Below are positions 44,244 through 54,120 of a stretch of 64,000 nucleotides of DNA, in pieces. Source of the DNA: Actinomycetota bacterium (lineage in GTDB: Bacteria; Actinomycetota; Actinomycetes; Propionibacteriales; Nocardioidaceae). The stretch lies in NCBI GenBank assembly GCA_009701885.1, contig WLJH01000019.1, positions 1 through 64,000 of the forward strand, written 5' to 3'. Made by a program: the position numbers and the translations under genes. The notes under the pieces were generated by a model. That model was not told the DNA's origin and did not search any database. It worked only from the letters and a program-made list of their open reading frames with translations. The stretch's first letter is position 1. Each line of letters opens with the position of its first letter.

Positions 44244-45218
44244 GTGACCAGCGTCCCAGTCGTTCCTCGTCGCGTCGGCCTTGCCCTGGTGGCCCTGCTG
44301 CTGACCGCCGGCCTCCTGCCGGCAGCGGCCGCGCCCGCCTCCGCCGAGGAGGAGCTGCCCGTGCCGTACACCTTCCTCACGTCCGCGATCCTCGCGGGGA
44401 CACAGCTGGACGCCTCTCCGCCGGGCGCCAACGACTGGGACTGCCGCCCGACGCGGCGCAACCCGCGCCCGGTCGTGCTGGTGCACGGCCTGCTCGGCAA
44501 CCGCAACACCAACTGGCAGACCATGTCGCCGCTGCTGAAGAACAACGGCTACTGCGTCTTCGCGCTCACCTACGGCGTCTCGCCCTCCCAGCCCACCGGC
44601 CTCGACCAGTTCGGCGGGCTGACCCGCATCCAGCGCAGCGCCCGCGAGCTGAGGCGGTTCGTCGCCCGGGTCCGCTCGGCCACCGGCGCGGAGGAGGTGG
44701 ACATCGTCGGCCACTCCGAGGGCACGGTGGTCCCCAACTACTACGCCAAGTTCCTCGGTGGCGGGCAGTTCATCCGGCGCTACGTCGCCATCGCGCCGCT
44801 GTGGAGCGGCACCAACCCCGCCGGGCTCGACACCCTGAGCACCACCGCCCGCGCCTTCGGGCTGGGACCCGTGGTCGACGCGGTCTTCGCGCCGTTCTTC
44901 GCCTCCGGACCGCAGCTGCTGGCCGGCTCGGACTTCTGGCGGAAGATGCGTCGCGGCGGTGGGCCGGCCGTCCCGGGCGTGGACTACACCAACATCGTCA
45001 CGGAGTACGACCAGCTGGTCACGCCGTACACCTCCGGCATCGAGGAGGGCATGCGCAACCACGTGCTGCAGGACATCTGCCCGGTCGACCTCTCCGAGCA
45101 CTTCCAGGTCGTGGCCTCGCCGACCACCGCCCAGCTGATGCTCAACGCGCTCGCGCCCCGGCGCGCGCGACCCGTGGAGTGCCGACCGGTCCTGCCGTAC
45201 GTCGGCACGCCCGGCTGA
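44244..45218 (+). CDS. Secreted lipase / alpha-beta hydrolase
   Basis: A 324-residue exported hydrolase. The signal peptide is VGLALVALLLTAGLLPAAAAPASA. The oxyanion segment PVVLVHGLLGNRNTNW comes first, and the nucleophile elbow GHSEG carries the catalytic Ser. His lies late in CPVDLSEHFQV-type sequence. Paired Cys (DWDCRP, GYCVF, DICPVD, VECRP) indicate disulfides. It resembles actinobacterial triacylglycerol lipases that act on extracellular esters. The start is GTG at 44244. Confidence 0.88.
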   Translation: MTSVPVVPRRVGLALVALLLTAGLLPAAAAPASAEEELPVPYTFLTSAILAGTQLDASPPGANDWDCRPTRRNPRPVVLVHGLLGNRNTNWQTMSPLLKNNGYCVFALTYGVSPSQPTGLDQFGGLTRIQRSARELRRFVARVRSATGAEEVDIVGHSEGTVVPNYYAKFLGGGQFIRRYVAIAPLWSGTNPAGLDTLSTTARAFGLGPVVDAVFAPFFASGPQLLAGSDFWRKMRRGGGPAVPGVDYTNIVTEYDQLVTPYTSGIEEGMRNHVLQDICPVDLSEHFQVVASPTTAQLMLNALAPRRARPVECRPVLPYVGTPG

Positions 45219-45311
45219 TCCCGACCGGCCGTACGGTCGCCGCTCGTCCATGGGGCGACTGTAGGGCGAGCGACCGACGGCCCGCGGGCGCTGCCTAGAC
45301 TCCCTCCGCGA

Positions 45312-45394
45312 GCCGGAGTGGTGGAACAGGCAGACACGCATGATTTAGGTTCATGTGCCCACTGGGCGTGCGGGTTCAAGTCCCGCCTTCGGCA
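45312..45394 (+). tRNA. tRNA-Leu (UAG)
   Basis: An 83-nt class II tRNA. Acceptor GCCGGAG pairs with CTTCGGC. The anticodon loop TTTAGGT lies between CATGA and TCATG. A long variable arm precedes GCGGG-TTCAAGT-CCCGC. CCA is not encoded. Confidence 0.94.
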
Positions 45395-45405
45395 CCCTGG
45401 CGAGT

Positions 45406-45459
45406 GCGGGACGTCATGCGTCACGTAGCAACGGACGACCCGTCCGTATGACGTCCCGC
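45406..45459. terminator. Compound hairpin terminator after tRNA-Leu
   Basis: An outer 12-bp stem GCGGGACGTCAT (45406-45417) pairs with 45448-45459. An inner 6-bp stem ACGGAC/GTCCGT (45431-45436 with 45442-45447) lies inside. It also separates the convergent acyltransferase gene. Confidence 0.75.
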
Positions 45460-45476
45460 GCCGGCACGGGACGGAC

Positions 45477-46058
45477 TCAGTCCTGGTCCTCCTCGCGCAG
45501 CCGCGGGACCGACTGGAGCGCGGGGCGGATGGCGGTCTTGTCGGCGTAGAAGGCGCGGACCCGGTCCATGTCCGCACGGACGTCGCCGGTCAGCGTGAAC
45601 GTCGGTCCCCAGCCGACGGTCCGCGACGGGCCGTCGACGAAGGCGAGGGTGATGGGCAGGCCGGTCTGCTGGGAGATGCGGTAGAAACCGGACTTCCAGT
45701 ACTCCACCTTGCTGCGCGTGCCCTCGGCGGCGATGCCGAGCAGGAACGTGTCGTCGGTGGCCGACTCCTCGATCAACCGGCGGATCGTGGCGCCCGGGTT
45801 GGCGCGGTCCAACGGCACCGCGCCGGTGCGCAGCAGCAGCCAGCCGACCGGACCCTTGAAGAACTCCTGCTTGACCAGGAGCCGGATCGTGACGCCGGAG
45901 TCCCACGCCAGCAGCATCGTGAGGACCCAGTCCCAGTTGGAGGTGTGCGGGGAGCCGACCAGGATCCCCTTGCGCGGGACCTCACCGGTGGTGCGCCAGC
46001 GGGAGAGCCGCAGCAGGAGCTGGGCGAGCACCCAGCGCAGCCGGGCAGCGGGCCTCAC
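45477..46058 (-). CDS. Lysophospholipid acyltransferase family protein (PlsC-like)
   Basis: A 193-residue acyltransferase. The HX4D motif is HTSNWDW (His38, Asp43). EGTRSK is the substrate-binding motif III; GPVGWLLLRTGAVPLDR lies between them. It likely acylates 1-acyl-glycerol-3-phosphate or a similar acceptor on the membrane. The GTG at 46058 overlaps the rdgB TGA (GTGA). A weak N-terminal hydrophobic stretch (WVLAQLLLRL) may be the membrane contact. Confidence 0.85.
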   Translation of the reverse strand: MRPAARLRWVLAQLLLRLSRWRTTGEVPRKGILVGSPHTSNWDWVLTMLLAWDSGVTIRLLVKQEFFKGPVGWLLLRTGAVPLDRANPGATIRRLIEESATDDTFLLGIAAEGTRSKVEYWKSGFYRISQQTGLPITLAFVDGPSRTVGWGPTFTLTGDVRADMDRVRAFYADKTAIRPALQSVPRLREEDQD

Positions 46059-46705
46059 GCCCGCTCCCCCGCTGCGCCGAGCCGCGCCGCCAGGAGCGGG
46101 CCGAGCTCGCGCAGGGCCCGGCCCCGGTGGGAGATCGCGTCCTTGTCCTCGCGCGAGAGCTCCGCGGTGGTGAGGCCCGGTCGCTCGTCGGCGACGAACA
46201 GCACGTCGTAGCCGAACCCGCCGTCGCCGCGCACCTCGCGGATCACCGAGCCCGGCATCTCGCCGGTCACGACGAGCTCCTCCTCGTCCGTGTCGCCGTG
46301 CACCAGCGCCACGGCACACGTGAAGTACGCCGTCCGGCGCTCGTCGGGGACGTCCTCGAGCTGCTCGAGCAGCAGCCGGTTGTTGCGGTCGTCCTGCCCC
46401 TCCTTCGACCCAGCCGGCCTGCCCGACCAGCGCGCCGACAGCACGCCCGGCATCCCGTTGAGGGCATCGACGCACAGACCCGAGTCGTCGGCCACGGAGG
46501 GCAGGCCGGTGGCCCGCCAGCCGGCGCGCGCCTTGAGCAGCGCGTTGCCGACGAAGTCGGGCGCGTCCTCGACCGGCTCGTCGTACGCCGGCACGTCGTC
46601 GAGCCCGACGACCTCGAGCCCGGGAGCGTGCTCGGCGAGGATGCGCTGCATCTCGGCGAGCTTCTTGGCGTTGCGCGAGGCCAGGAACACGCGGGGCTCA
46701 GCCAC
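46055..46705 (-). CDS. rdgB: Non-canonical purine NTP pyrophosphatase (RdgB/HAM1)
   Basis: A 216-residue house-cleaning enzyme that hydrolyses ITP, dITP and XTP to the monophosphates. Family motifs are [12 protein letters not shown] at the start, [33 protein letters not shown] and GGFGYDVLF, then AISHRGRAL. The GTG at 46705 lies 8 nt inside the rph gene, so the operon rph-rdgB-acyltransferase is fully coupled. The same rph-rdgB order occurs in mycobacteria. Confidence 0.94.
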   Translation of the reverse strand: MAEPRVFLASRNAKKLAEMQRILAEHAPGLEVVGLDDVPAYDEPVEDAPDFVGNALLKARAGWRATGLPSVADDSGLCVDALNGMPGVLSARWSGRPAGSKEGQDDRNNRLLLEQLEDVPDERRTAYFTCAVALVHGDTDEEELVVTGEMPGSVIREVRGDGGFGYDVLFVADERPGLTTAELSREDKDAISHRGRALRELGPLLAARLGAAGERA

Positions 46706-47414
46706 GCGCCAGCGCCTCCTGCTGGAGCCGGGTCAGGTCGGCGCAGCCCTTCTCGGCCAGCCCGAGCAGCGCGTCGAGCTCGGCGCGCGAGAACGCCGCG
46801 CCCTCGGCGGTGCCCTGCACCTCCACGAAGGAGCCGGTGCCGGTCATGACGACGTTCATGTCGGTCTCGGCGCGGACGTCCTCGACGTAGGGCAGGTCCA
46901 GGCGCGGGACGCCGTCGATGATGCCGACCGAGACCGCGGCCACCGACCCGGTGAGGGTCTCGGTGCGGCCCAGCGAGGCGCAGGCGTCGGCGAGGGCGAC
47001 GTAGGCGCCGGTGATGGCTGCGGTGCGGGTGCCGCCGTCGGCCTGGAGCACGTCGCAGTCGAGCTGGATGGTGTTCTCGCCCATCGCCTCGTAGTCGATG
47101 ACGGCGCGCAGGGAGCGGCCGATGAGGCGGCTGATCTCGTGGGTGCGGCCACCGATGCGGCCCTTGACCGACTCGCGGTCGGAGCGGGTGTGGGTGGAGC
47201 CGGGGAGCATGGCGTACTCCGCGGTCACCCAGCCCAGCCCCGAGCCCTTGCGCCAGCGCGGCACGCCCTCGGAGGCGGAGGCCACGCACAGGACCTTGGT
47301 CTTCCCGAACTCCACCAGCACCGACCCGGCTGCGTGGTCGAGCCAGCCTCGGCTGATGCTGATGGGGCGGAGCTCGTCGTCGGCGCGGCCGTCCTGGCGC
47401 GGTGCAGCAGTCAT
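46698..47414 (-). CDS. rph: Ribonuclease PH
   Basis: A 238-residue phosphorolytic 3'-5' exoribonuclease that trims tRNA 3' ends. Signatures are [79 protein letters not shown] and [19 protein letters not shown]. The ATG at 47414 (MTAAPRQDG) has TAGCCT 7 nt upstream; the longer frame start at 47432 would precede that promoter. Confidence 0.95.
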   Translation of the reverse strand: MTAAPRQDGRADDELRPISISRGWLDHAAGSVLVEFGKTKVLCVASASEGVPRWRKGSGLGWVTAEYAMLPGSTHTRSDRESVKGRIGGRTHEISRLIGRSLRAVIDYEAMGENTIQLDCDVLQADGGTRTAAITGAYVALADACASLGRTETLTGSVAAVSVGIIDGVPRLDLPYVEDVRAETDMNVVMTGTGSFVEVQGTAEGAAFSRAELDALLGLAEKGCADLTRLQQEALARG

Positions 47415-47421
47415 GCTCGCG

Positions 47422-47427
47422 AGGCTA
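47422..47427 (-). promoter_or_regulatory. -10 hexamer TAGCCT for rph-rdgB operon
   Basis: Seven-nt spacer to the rph ATG. Confidence 0.55.
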
Positions 47428-47514
47428 TCCACCGACGACGACGCCGGCGACCGCGGGTGCGCGGGCGCCGGCGTCGTGCGCCGTCGGCTGACGGGTCAGG
47501 GGCAGGGGGCCCGG

Positions 47515-48327
47515 CTACTTCAGCTCGGCGCGCAGGACGCGGACGAGACCCAGCGCGAACGGGATGAGGATCCAGACCAGCGTCGTGGTGCCGAGCTGGG
47601 CCCACTGCTCGCCCGTGAGCGAGTCCCCGCCACCGAGCTCGAAGAGCGGCTGCTGGGCGGTGCCGAGGTCCAGCCACGGCGCGGCGTCCCGGAGCGCGGG
47701 GACCACGTTGAAGATGATCGAGGAGGCGATCGGTGCCACGAAGAACGTGACGATCGCAGCCGGGCTGTTCAGCAGCAGCAGACCGTAGGCCAGGCCCTGG
47801 ATGATCGTCAGCAGCTGCAGCAGGAAGAACAGCCCGAAGAGCCAGGCGTCGACGCCCTCGAACCCGCCGGAGGCACCGCCCACGGCGGTGAAAACCGCGG
47901 CGAGCAGGAGCGCCGCCACGAACGCTGCGGCGCCGAAGACGAGGGCGGCCACGACCTTGGCCGAGACGACCTTGGCCCGCGAGGGCTCCAGGGCGAAGGT
48001 CACCATCGCGGTGCGCTGGCCCCACTCCTGGGTCACCAGCAGGATGCCGAGCACCGGGAGCAGGAAGCCCTGCGGTGTGGCGGCGAAGGCGATGAAGTTG
48101 TCGAAGACCCGGTCGCTGGAGTCCGCGACGAAGAAGAAGATGAGCATGAACGCGGCAGTGACGACCACGATCGAGCCCAGCAGCCACAGCCCGGCGCGGG
48201 TGTCCCACATCTTGCGCAGCTCGACGGAGACCAGGCGCGCGAAGGGGATCGGTGCGGTGCCGGTGACGTCGAGGGGACGCACCGGCGCGTAGCCCGTGGA
48301 CGGGGCGGAGGGGGTGGGGGTGCTCAT
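47515..48327 (-). CDS. ABC transporter permease (ABC-2 type)
   Basis: A 270-residue membrane subunit with six hydrophobic spans, starting near residue 46 (LWLLGSIVVVTAAFMLIFFFV) and ending LGTTTLVWILIPFALGLVRVL. The ELRKMWDTRAGLW lead-in and TQEWGQRTAMVTFALEPSRAKVVSAKV loop are typical of ABC-2 permeases beside NatA-like ATPases. The ATG overlaps the ATPase stop (ATGA). The substrate is unknown; drug, lantibiotic or lipid export are options. Confidence 0.87.
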   Translation of the reverse strand: MSTPTPSAPSTGYAPVRPLDVTGTAPIPFARLVSVELRKMWDTRAGLWLLGSIVVVTAAFMLIFFFVADSSDRVFDNFIAFAATPQGFLLPVLGILLVTQEWGQRTAMVTFALEPSRAKVVSAKVVAALVFGAAAFVAALLLAAVFTAVGGASGGFEGVDAWLFGLFFLLQLLTIIQGLAYGLLLLNSPAAIVTFFVAPIASSIIFNVVPALRDAAPWLDLGTAQQPLFELGGGDSLTGEQWAQLGTTTLVWILIPFALGLVRVLRAELK

Positions 48328-49268
48328 GCGGTGCCTCCCGGCTGGGTCGCAGGGACGGTCGCGGGGCCGGCGTGGCCCTCGCGCTGGGTGTCGGCGGTGA
48401 GGGAGAGGAAGAGGTCCTCCAGGCCGGCGGAGCCGGAGCGGAGGTCGGTGAGGACCACACCGGCCTGCAGTGCGGTGCGGCCCGCGGTGGTGGTGTCGGT
48501 GCCCACCCGCAGGCCCTCGCCGGCCTTCTCGACGGTGTGGCCGGCGGCGGTGAGCGCGCGAGCGAGCGCGTCGTTGTCGAGGGCGGTGACCAGCGAGCTG
48601 GCGTTGGCCCCGTCACCGGACAGCAGCGTCTTCTTGTCACCCTGGGCCACGATCCGGCCGCGGCCGATGAGGATCATCTCGTCGGCGATCATCTCCACCT
48701 CGTGCAGCAGGTGGCTGGAGAGCAGCACGGTGCCGCCGCGGTCGGCGTACCCCTTCAGCAGGGTGCGCATCCACCGGATGCCCGCCGGGTCCAGGCCGTT
48801 GGCCGGCTCGTCCAGGATCAGCACCGACGGGTCCCCCAGCAGGGCGTGGGCGATGCCGAGGCGCTGCTTCATGCCGAGCGAGTAGTTCTTGAGCCGGCGC
48901 TTGGCCTCGTCGTCGGTCAGCGAGACCAGCGCGAGCATCTCGTCGACGCGCGAGGAGGGCAGGCCCATCGTGCGGGCGCCCAGCGCGAGGATCTCGCGAC
49001 CGGTGCGGCCCGCGTGCTGGGCCGAGGCGTCGAGCAGGACGCCGACGTGGCGCCCCGGGTTCGGGATCTCGCGGTAGGGGTGGCCCCCGATGGTCACCCG
49101 GCCGCGGGAGGCCGGGGTGAGCCCGACCATGATCCGCATGGTGGTGGTCTTCCCTGCACCGTTGGGTCCGAGGAAACCTGTGACCCTGCCTGGCTGGGCG
49201 ACGAAGCTGACGTCGTCGACCGCGGTGTACGCACCGTAGGTCTTGGTGAGTCCTTCGACTGTGATCAT
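48324..49268 (-). CDS. ABC transporter ATP-binding protein
   Basis: A 314-residue NBD of the CcmA/NatA class. Walker A GPNGAGKTT; signature NYSLGMKQRL; Walker B VLILDEPANGLD; H-loop SSHLLHEV. The C-terminal 90 residues form the regulatory beta domain usual for ABC-2 exporters. The ATG at 49268 begins MITVEGLTKTYG. It pairs with the permease and lies back-to-back with the two-component genes, so the kinase-regulator pair probably controls this exporter. Confidence 0.92.
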   Translation of the reverse strand: MITVEGLTKTYGAYTAVDDVSFVAQPGRVTGFLGPNGAGKTTTMRIMVGLTPASRGRVTIGGHPYREIPNPGRHVGVLLDASAQHAGRTGREILALGARTMGLPSSRVDEMLALVSLTDDEAKRRLKNYSLGMKQRLGIAHALLGDPSVLILDEPANGLDPAGIRWMRTLLKGYADRGGTVLLSSHLLHEVEMIADEMILIGRGRIVAQGDKKTLLSGDGANASSLVTALDNDALARALTAAGHTVEKAGEGLRVGTDTTTAGRTALQAGVVLTDLRSGSAGLEDLFLSLTADTQREGHAGPATVPATQPGGTA

Positions 49269-49386
49269 GGCGCCCAGCCTGCCGGATCGCGCGCGGGCGC
49301 GCATCGGACGCGCGGCGGGTCCGACCCCGACCTTGGTAGGGGGTCGGGCGCGACCCTGGGACGCTGCCCCCACGCCCGGGGCCGCC

Positions 49387-49392
49387 TATCGT
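49387..49392 (+). promoter_or_regulatory. -10 hexamer TATCGT for the NarL-type kinase gene
   Basis: Eight-nt spacer to the GTG. Confidence 0.45.
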
Positions 49393-49400
49393 CTAGCCCC

Positions 49401-50573
49401 GTGACCGCCGCCGACCCACACCCCGTGTGCGAGGACGTGCACCCGCAGGTGACCCGCGCCGGCCACCTGTGGCGCCTGGTCGTCATGCTGGGCCTGTCGG
49501 CGGTCGTCTGGCTGCCCGTCGCGTCCTGGCAGTGGTCGGTCTCCCCGTGGTGGACCCTCGCCGACGTGGGGCTGGGCCTGGTCGCCTACGTCGTGGTCCA
49601 CCTGCGGCGTCGGGCGCCAGTGGCGGTCGCCGTGGTGGTAGCTCTCGTCGCCGCCGGGTCCGGCCTCGCCGCCGGTCCCGCGGTCCTGGCGCTGGTCTCG
49701 CTCGCCACCCGACGCCGGTGGCGGGAGGTGGTGCCGCTGGGGCTGCTCAACCTCGCCACGGCCCAGCTCTGGACCTGGCTCACCCTCCCCACCACCGAGG
49801 ACTCGCTGTGGGTCCTGCTGGTCGCGAACATCGTGGCGATCGTCGCCATGATCGGGTGGGGGCTGTTCCTGGGCTCGCGCCGCGAGCTGGTGTGGACGCT
49901 GCGCCAGCGCGCCGAGCGGGCCGAGGCCGAGCAGGAGCTGCGCGTCACCCAGTCGCGCACCAACGAGCGGGCACGCATCGCCCGCGAGATGCACGACGTC
50001 CTGGGCCACCGGATCTCCCAGATCTCCATGCAGGCCGGGGCCCTGGGCTACCGCTCCGACCTCGACCTGGACCAGATGCGCGCCGGCACCGCCGTCATCC
50101 AGCAGCAGGCGCACGAGGCGCTGCGCGAGCTCCGCGCCGTCCTCGGGGTGCTGCGCGACGCCGACGGGGCGGTGCTCGACGCGCCTCAGCCGACGTACGC
50201 CGACGTGGCGGACCTGGTCGAGGGGGCCCGGGCGGCCGGGCAGCGGGTCGAGCTGGTAGACGCACTGGGCCCCGACCGCACCCCGCCGGACCTCGTCGGA
50301 CGCACGGTCTACCGGATCGTGCAGGAGGGACTCACCAACGCCGGGCGGCACGCGCCGGGGGCGCTGCTCACCGTCAGCCTGTCCGGCTCGCCCGAGGAGG
50401 GACTGAGCGTGGAGCTGCGCAACCCCGTCGGCTTCGGCTCCGCACCCACGCCCGGCGCGGGCCTGGGCCTGGTCGGGCTCACCGAGCGCACCGAGCTCGG
50501 CGGCGGGCGTCTCGAGCACGAGCGGACCGACGGGTCCTTCGTGGTGCGCGGCTGGCTGCCGTGGGCGTCGTGA
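49401..50573 (+). CDS. Sensor histidine kinase, NarL/DesK family
   Basis: A 390-residue kinase. Four or five membrane spans occupy residues 24-158. The HisKA_3 helix has phospho-His198 in ERARIAREMHDVLGHRISQIS. The HATPase_c domain has QEGLTNAGRHAPGA and GAGLGLVGLTERTE. It likely senses membrane stress or a cell-wall-active compound, given the divergent ABC exporter. The stop overlaps the regulator's GTG (GTGA). Confidence 0.92.
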   Translation: MTAADPHPVCEDVHPQVTRAGHLWRLVVMLGLSAVVWLPVASWQWSVSPWWTLADVGLGLVAYVVVHLRRRAPVAVAVVVALVAAGSGLAAGPAVLALVSLATRRRWREVVPLGLLNLATAQLWTWLTLPTTEDSLWVLLVANIVAIVAMIGWGLFLGSRRELVWTLRQRAERAEAEQELRVTQSRTNERARIAREMHDVLGHRISQISMQAGALGYRSDLDLDQMRAGTAVIQQQAHEALRELRAVLGVLRDADGAVLDAPQPTYADVADLVEGARAAGQRVELVDALGPDRTPPDLVGRTVYRIVQEGLTNAGRHAPGALLTVSLSGSPEEGLSVELRNPVGFGSAPTPGAGLGLVGLTERTELGGGRLEHERTDGSFVVRGWLPWAS

Positions 50574-51223
50574 CCACCCGCGTGCTGGTCGTCGACGACG
50601 ACCCGCTGGTCCGCTCGGCCCTGACCCTCATGCTCGGGGGCGCCGCCGACCTGGACGTCGTCGGCGAGGCGGCGGACGGACGCCAGGGCGTGGAGATGGC
50701 GCTCTCGCTGCAGCCCGACGTCGTGCTGATGGACGTGCGGATGCCGGTGCTCAACGGGCTGGAGGCGACCCGCGAGCTGCACGCGCGCCCCGACCCGCCC
50801 CGGGTCGTGGTGCTCACGACCTTCGACGCCGACGAGCACGTGCTGGGCGCCCTCGCGGCCGGGGCCGACGGGTTCCTGCTCAAGGACACCCCACCCGCGG
50901 AGATCGTGGCTGCGGTCCGCGCCGTCGCCGCCGGCGACCCAATGCTCTCGGCCGCGGCCACCCGCACCCTCATCGACCGGCTCCGCCGCCAGGACCCGGA
51001 CGACCGGCAGGCGGCGGCGCGGGCCAGGCTGGCCGAGCTCACGGACCGCGAGCAGGAGGTCGCGCTGGCGGTCGGGCGCGGGCTGTCCAACGCAGAGGTC
51101 GCCCGCTCGCTGCACCTGTCGATCCCCACGGTGAAGGCGCACGTGTCGCGGGTCTTCGAGAAGCTCAGCGCGACCAACCGTGTGCAGGTCGCCATCTGCG
51201 TCCACGACGCCGGGCTCGTCTAG
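50570..51223 (+). CDS. Response regulator, NarL/LuxR family
   Basis: A 217-residue transcription factor. The receiver (1-120) has phospho-acceptor Asp55 in VVLMDVRMP. The LuxR-type HTH is at about 150-210 (LTDREQEVALAVGRGLSNAEVARSLHLSIPTVKAHVSRVFEKL). The GTG at 50570 overlaps the kinase stop. It is the partner of the kinase and the probable regulator of the ABC operon upstream. Confidence 0.94.
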   Translation: MTTRVLVVDDDPLVRSALTLMLGGAADLDVVGEAADGRQGVEMALSLQPDVVLMDVRMPVLNGLEATRELHARPDPPRVVVLTTFDADEHVLGALAAGADGFLLKDTPPAEIVAAVRAVAAGDPMLSAAATRTLIDRLRRQDPDDRQAAARARLAELTDREQEVALAVGRGLSNAEVARSLHLSIPTVKAHVSRVFEKLSATNRVQVAICVHDAGLV

Positions 51224-51268
51224 GGTCCGGGCGCCTGGTCGCCGGCCGACCGCCCGGTCCGACCGAGG

Positions 51269-52039
51269 TCAGACCTCGTGGACCGAGCCGGCCACGGCGA
51301 GCTCCATCGGGCCGTCGTACGCCGTGCGCGCCTCGGCCAGGACGACCTCGGGGTCGTGCCAGGGCGGGACGTGGGTGAGCAGGACCCGGGCGGCCCCACC
51401 GCGGGCGGCGGCCTCGGCCGCCTCGGCTCCGGTGAGGTGGAGCGAGGGCGGGTTGTCGGCGGAGCCCAGGAAGGAGGCCTCCACCAGGAAGAGGTCGGCC
51501 CCCTCGGCGATCCGGTCCAGCCCCGCGCAGGGGCCGGTGTCGCCGCTGTAGGCCAGCACCCGGTCACCGACGGCGATCCGGAGGCCGTAGGCCTCCACGG
51601 GGTGCTCGACCGCGACCGGCTGCACGCTGAACGGGCCGAGCTGGACCGGCGGCGCGTCGGGGCGGTGGCGGTGGAACACGAACTCCTCCCGCATCCCCGG
51701 CTTCTTGGGCAGGTCGTAGGCGCGGGCCAGGCGCCGGGACGTGCGACGCGGGCCCCAGACCGGCAGCGGCACCTGCTCGCCGTCGGGGTGGTACTTGCGC
51801 AGCACGTAGTAGCTGGTCATGTCGATGCAGTGGTCGGCGTGCAGGTGGGAGAGGAAGACCGCGTCGACGGCCAGCGGGTCGACGTAGCGGTGCAGCGCAC
51901 CGAGCGCGCCGTTGCCGAGGTCGAGCAGGATGCTCCACGTGCGGCCCTCGTGCTCGGCCTCCACGAGGTAGCAGGAGGCGGGCGACTCCGGTCCTGGGTA
52001 GGAGCCGCTGCACCCGACGACGGTGAGCCGCATGCTCAT
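51269..52039 (-). CDS. MBL-fold metallo-hydrolase, Rv1339-like
   Basis: A 256-residue metallo-beta-lactamase fold protein. The metal motif is HLHADH (65-70) in [26 protein letters not shown]; a GDTGPC segment and the distal His in [12 protein letters not shown] complete the site. Rv1339 of M. tuberculosis, which also follows murI, is described as an atypical cyclic-nucleotide phosphodiesterase; by position and motifs this is its counterpart. The ATG at 52039 overlaps the murI stop (ATGA). Confidence 0.88.
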   Translation of the reverse strand: MSMRLTVVGCSGSYPGPESPASCYLVEAEHEGRTWSILLDLGNGALGALHRYVDPLAVDAVFLSHLHADHCIDMTSYYVLRKYHPDGEQVPLPVWGPRRTSRRLARAYDLPKKPGMREEFVFHRHRPDAPPVQLGPFSVQPVAVEHPVEAYGLRIAVGDRVLAYSGDTGPCAGLDRIAEGADLFLVEASFLGSADNPPSLHLTGAEAAEAAARGGAARVLLTHVPPWHDPEVVLAEARTAYDGPMELAVAGSVHEV

Positions 52040-52866
52040 GGCCGACCTCCCGCGACCAGACCGCCGGCGAACTGGCCGGCCGCGACCATCTCCGGCCCCA
52101 GGAAGCGACGCCCGATGGCCTCGAACTCCCCCGGCGCCCCGGTCGTGAGGAAGCGGTACGACGCCTCGCCGGACTCCCGCATCAGACCGGTCGCGGTGAG
52201 CATCTTGTAGACGTCCTTGGCGCACTCCTCCGCCGAGGACACCAGGGTCACGGCGTCGCCCATCACGTAGGAGATGACGCCGGTCAGCAGCGGGTAGTGC
52301 GTGCAGCCCAGGACGAGGGTGTCCACCCCGGCCTCGACCAGCGGGTCGAGGTACTCGTGGGCGACCTCGAGCAGCTCGGATCCACCGGTCACCCCGGCCT
52401 CGACGAACTCCACGAACCGGGGGCACACCTGGGTGTGCAGCTCCAGGTGCGGGGCTGCGGCGAAGGCGTCGTCGTAGGCCATCGACTCCGCGGTCGCGCG
52501 GGTGCAGATCACCCCGATCCGACCGTTGCGGGTGGCCTGCACGGCTCGGCGGGTCGCCGGGAAGATCACCTCGACCACCGGCACGTCGTAGCGCTCGCGA
52601 GCGTCGCGCAGCATCGCGGCCGAGGCGGAGTTGCACGCGATGACCAGGGCCTTCACGCCCTCCTCGACCAGGTGGTCAAGGCACTCCAGGGCGTACTCCC
52701 GCACCTCGCCGATGGGCTTGGGTCCGTACGGCTGGCGGGCGGTGTCCCCGACGTACACGACCGACTCGTGCGGCAGTTGGTCGATCACCGACCGCGCCAC
52801 GGTCAGGCCTCCGAAGCCGGAGTCGAAGATGCCGAGCGGGGCGTCCTTCGTCTGCGGGGGCGTCAC
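52036..52866 (-). CDS. murI: Glutamate racemase
   Basis: A 276-residue cofactor-independent racemase that supplies D-Glu for peptidoglycan. The two catalytic cysteines are in [11 protein letters not shown] (Cys78) and [10 protein letters not shown] (Cys189). [14 protein letters not shown] is the family opening. The GTG at 52866 ([10 protein letters not shown]) follows TAGGGT by 8 nt. Overlap with the Rv1339-like gene keeps the mycobacterial pairing. Confidence 0.95.
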   Translation of the reverse strand: MTPPQTKDAPLGIFDSGFGGLTVARSVIDQLPHESVVYVGDTARQPYGPKPIGEVREYALECLDHLVEEGVKALVIACNSASAAMLRDARERYDVPVVEVIFPATRRAVQATRNGRIGVICTRATAESMAYDDAFAAAPHLELHTQVCPRFVEFVEAGVTGGSELLEVAHEYLDPLVEAGVDTLVLGCTHYPLLTGVISYVMGDAVTLVSSAEECAKDVYKMLTATGLMRESGEASYRFLTTGAPGEFEAIGRRFLGPEMVAAGQFAGGLVAGGRP

Positions 52867-52874
52867 GGAACACC

Positions 52875-52880
52875 ACCCTA
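52875..52880 (-). promoter_or_regulatory. -10 hexamer TAGGGT for murI
   Basis: Eight-nt spacer to the GTG. Confidence 0.55.
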
Positions 52881-52909
52881 ACCCCGCCGGGCGGAGGTAC
52901 GGTCCGGAC

Positions 52910-54037
52910 GTGCTGCGTGCCACGCACCGCACGCGCTCCCGAGCGCGCGCGGCCCTCCTCACGGTCCCCGCCCTCGCGCTCGTCGTCCCCGCAGCGTGCA
53001 CTGCCACCGGTCCCCCGGGCCCCAGTGCGAGCGCGACGGCGGCGATCGCCGGGAGCGCTGCTGCGAGTGCCGCCGACCCGACTGCGACCGACCCCGCGTC
53101 GAGGGACGCCGAGCAGCTCGACACCGAGCGCCGGGTGCTGGTGGTGACCGTCGACGGTCTGCGCTCGTCGGTGCTGCGCGAGCTCGGTCCCGAGGAGCTG
53201 CCGGTCCTGACCCGCCTCCGCGAGGAGGGGGCCAGCACGCTGGAGGCCCGCACCGTCGTCGAGCAGACCGAGACCCTGCCCAACCACACCAGCATGCTCA
53301 CCGGCCGGCGGATCGACGCCGGGCTCGGCGGGCACGGCGTCACCTGGAACACCGACGAGCCCGGCACCACGGTCCAGGAGGCGGCCGGCGAGCCCGTGGG
53401 GTCGCTCTTCAGCCGCGTGCACGCCGCCGGCGGGGGCACCGCCCTGTTCACGGGCAAGTCGAAGTTCTCGCTCTTCCAGCGCTCCTGGCCCGAGGGGCTG
53501 GACCGCTACACCCTCCGTGAGGACGGCGCTCGACTGGTCGCGCTGGCCCGGCGGGACCTGCGCCGCGAGGCGCGGACCGTGACCTTCCTCCACCTCGCCG
53601 CCCCCGACGTCGCGGGCCACGCGCACGGCTGGGGGTCGCAGGAGTACGCCGACGCCGTACGCGCCGTGGACGGGTGGCTGGGCGAGGTGCTCGACACCGT
53701 CGCCAGCCGCCCGGTCCTGCGCGAGCACCTGACCCTCGTGCTCACCGCCGACCACGGCGGCTCGGGCCTCGGCCACACCGACCCCAGGCGCCCCGAGGAC
53801 TACCGGATCCCCTTCGTGGCCTGGGGCGACGGTGTCGCGACCGGCACCGACCTCTACGAGCTGAACGAGGACTACCGCGACCCGGGCAGGCGCCGGCCCG
53901 GGTACGCCGCGGAGCGACAGCCCGTGCGCAACGCCGACGTCGCCAACCTCGCCCTGGACCTGCTCGGCCTCGGGCCGGTCCCCGGCTCCACCATCGGCAC
54001 GGCACAGGAGCTGGACCTGGAGCCGCCCCCCGCGTGA
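52910..54037 (+). CDS. Alkaline-phosphatase-superfamily phosphodiesterase, exported
   Basis: A 375-residue type I phosphodiesterase/nucleotide pyrophosphatase. The N-terminus has a basic, hydrophobic export signal ending [10 protein letters not shown], a weak lipobox. The catalytic metal site is seen in [12 protein letters not shown] (Asp), [14 protein letters not shown] (nucleophile Thr/Asn region), [14 protein letters not shown] and [13 protein letters not shown]. It should cleave phosphodiesters or nucleotides outside the cell. The GTG at 52910 follows TACGGT by 6 nt. Divergent from murI. Confidence 0.87.
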   Translation: MLRATHRTRSRARAALLTVPALALVVPAACTATGPPGPSASATAAIAGSAAASAADPTATDPASRDAEQLDTERRVLVVTVDGLRSSVLRELGPEELPVLTRLREEGASTLEARTVVEQTETLPNHTSMLTGRRIDAGLGGHGVTWNTDEPGTTVQEAAGEPVGSLFSRVHAAGGGTALFTGKSKFSLFQRSWPEGLDRYTLREDGARLVALARRDLRREARTVTFLHLAAPDVAGHAHGWGSQEYADAVRAVDGWLGEVLDTVASRPVLREHLTLVLTADHGGSGLGHTDPRRPEDYRIPFVAWGDGVATGTDLYELNEDYRDPGRRRPGYAAERQPVRNADVANLALDLLGLGPVPGSTIGTAQELDLEPPPA

Positions 54038-54120
54038 CTGCGTCCCGGTCGCCAGCCGTGACCCAGTCTTTACCGTTCCCGGCCACCGATCGGCTGCGGC
54101 CCGGCAGGGCAAGGAGCACA

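Noticed and set aside
45406..45459. Attachment site at the tRNA-Leu 3' end
   Set aside because: The downstream hairpin explains the structure; there is no duplication of the tRNA 3' end and no integrase nearby.
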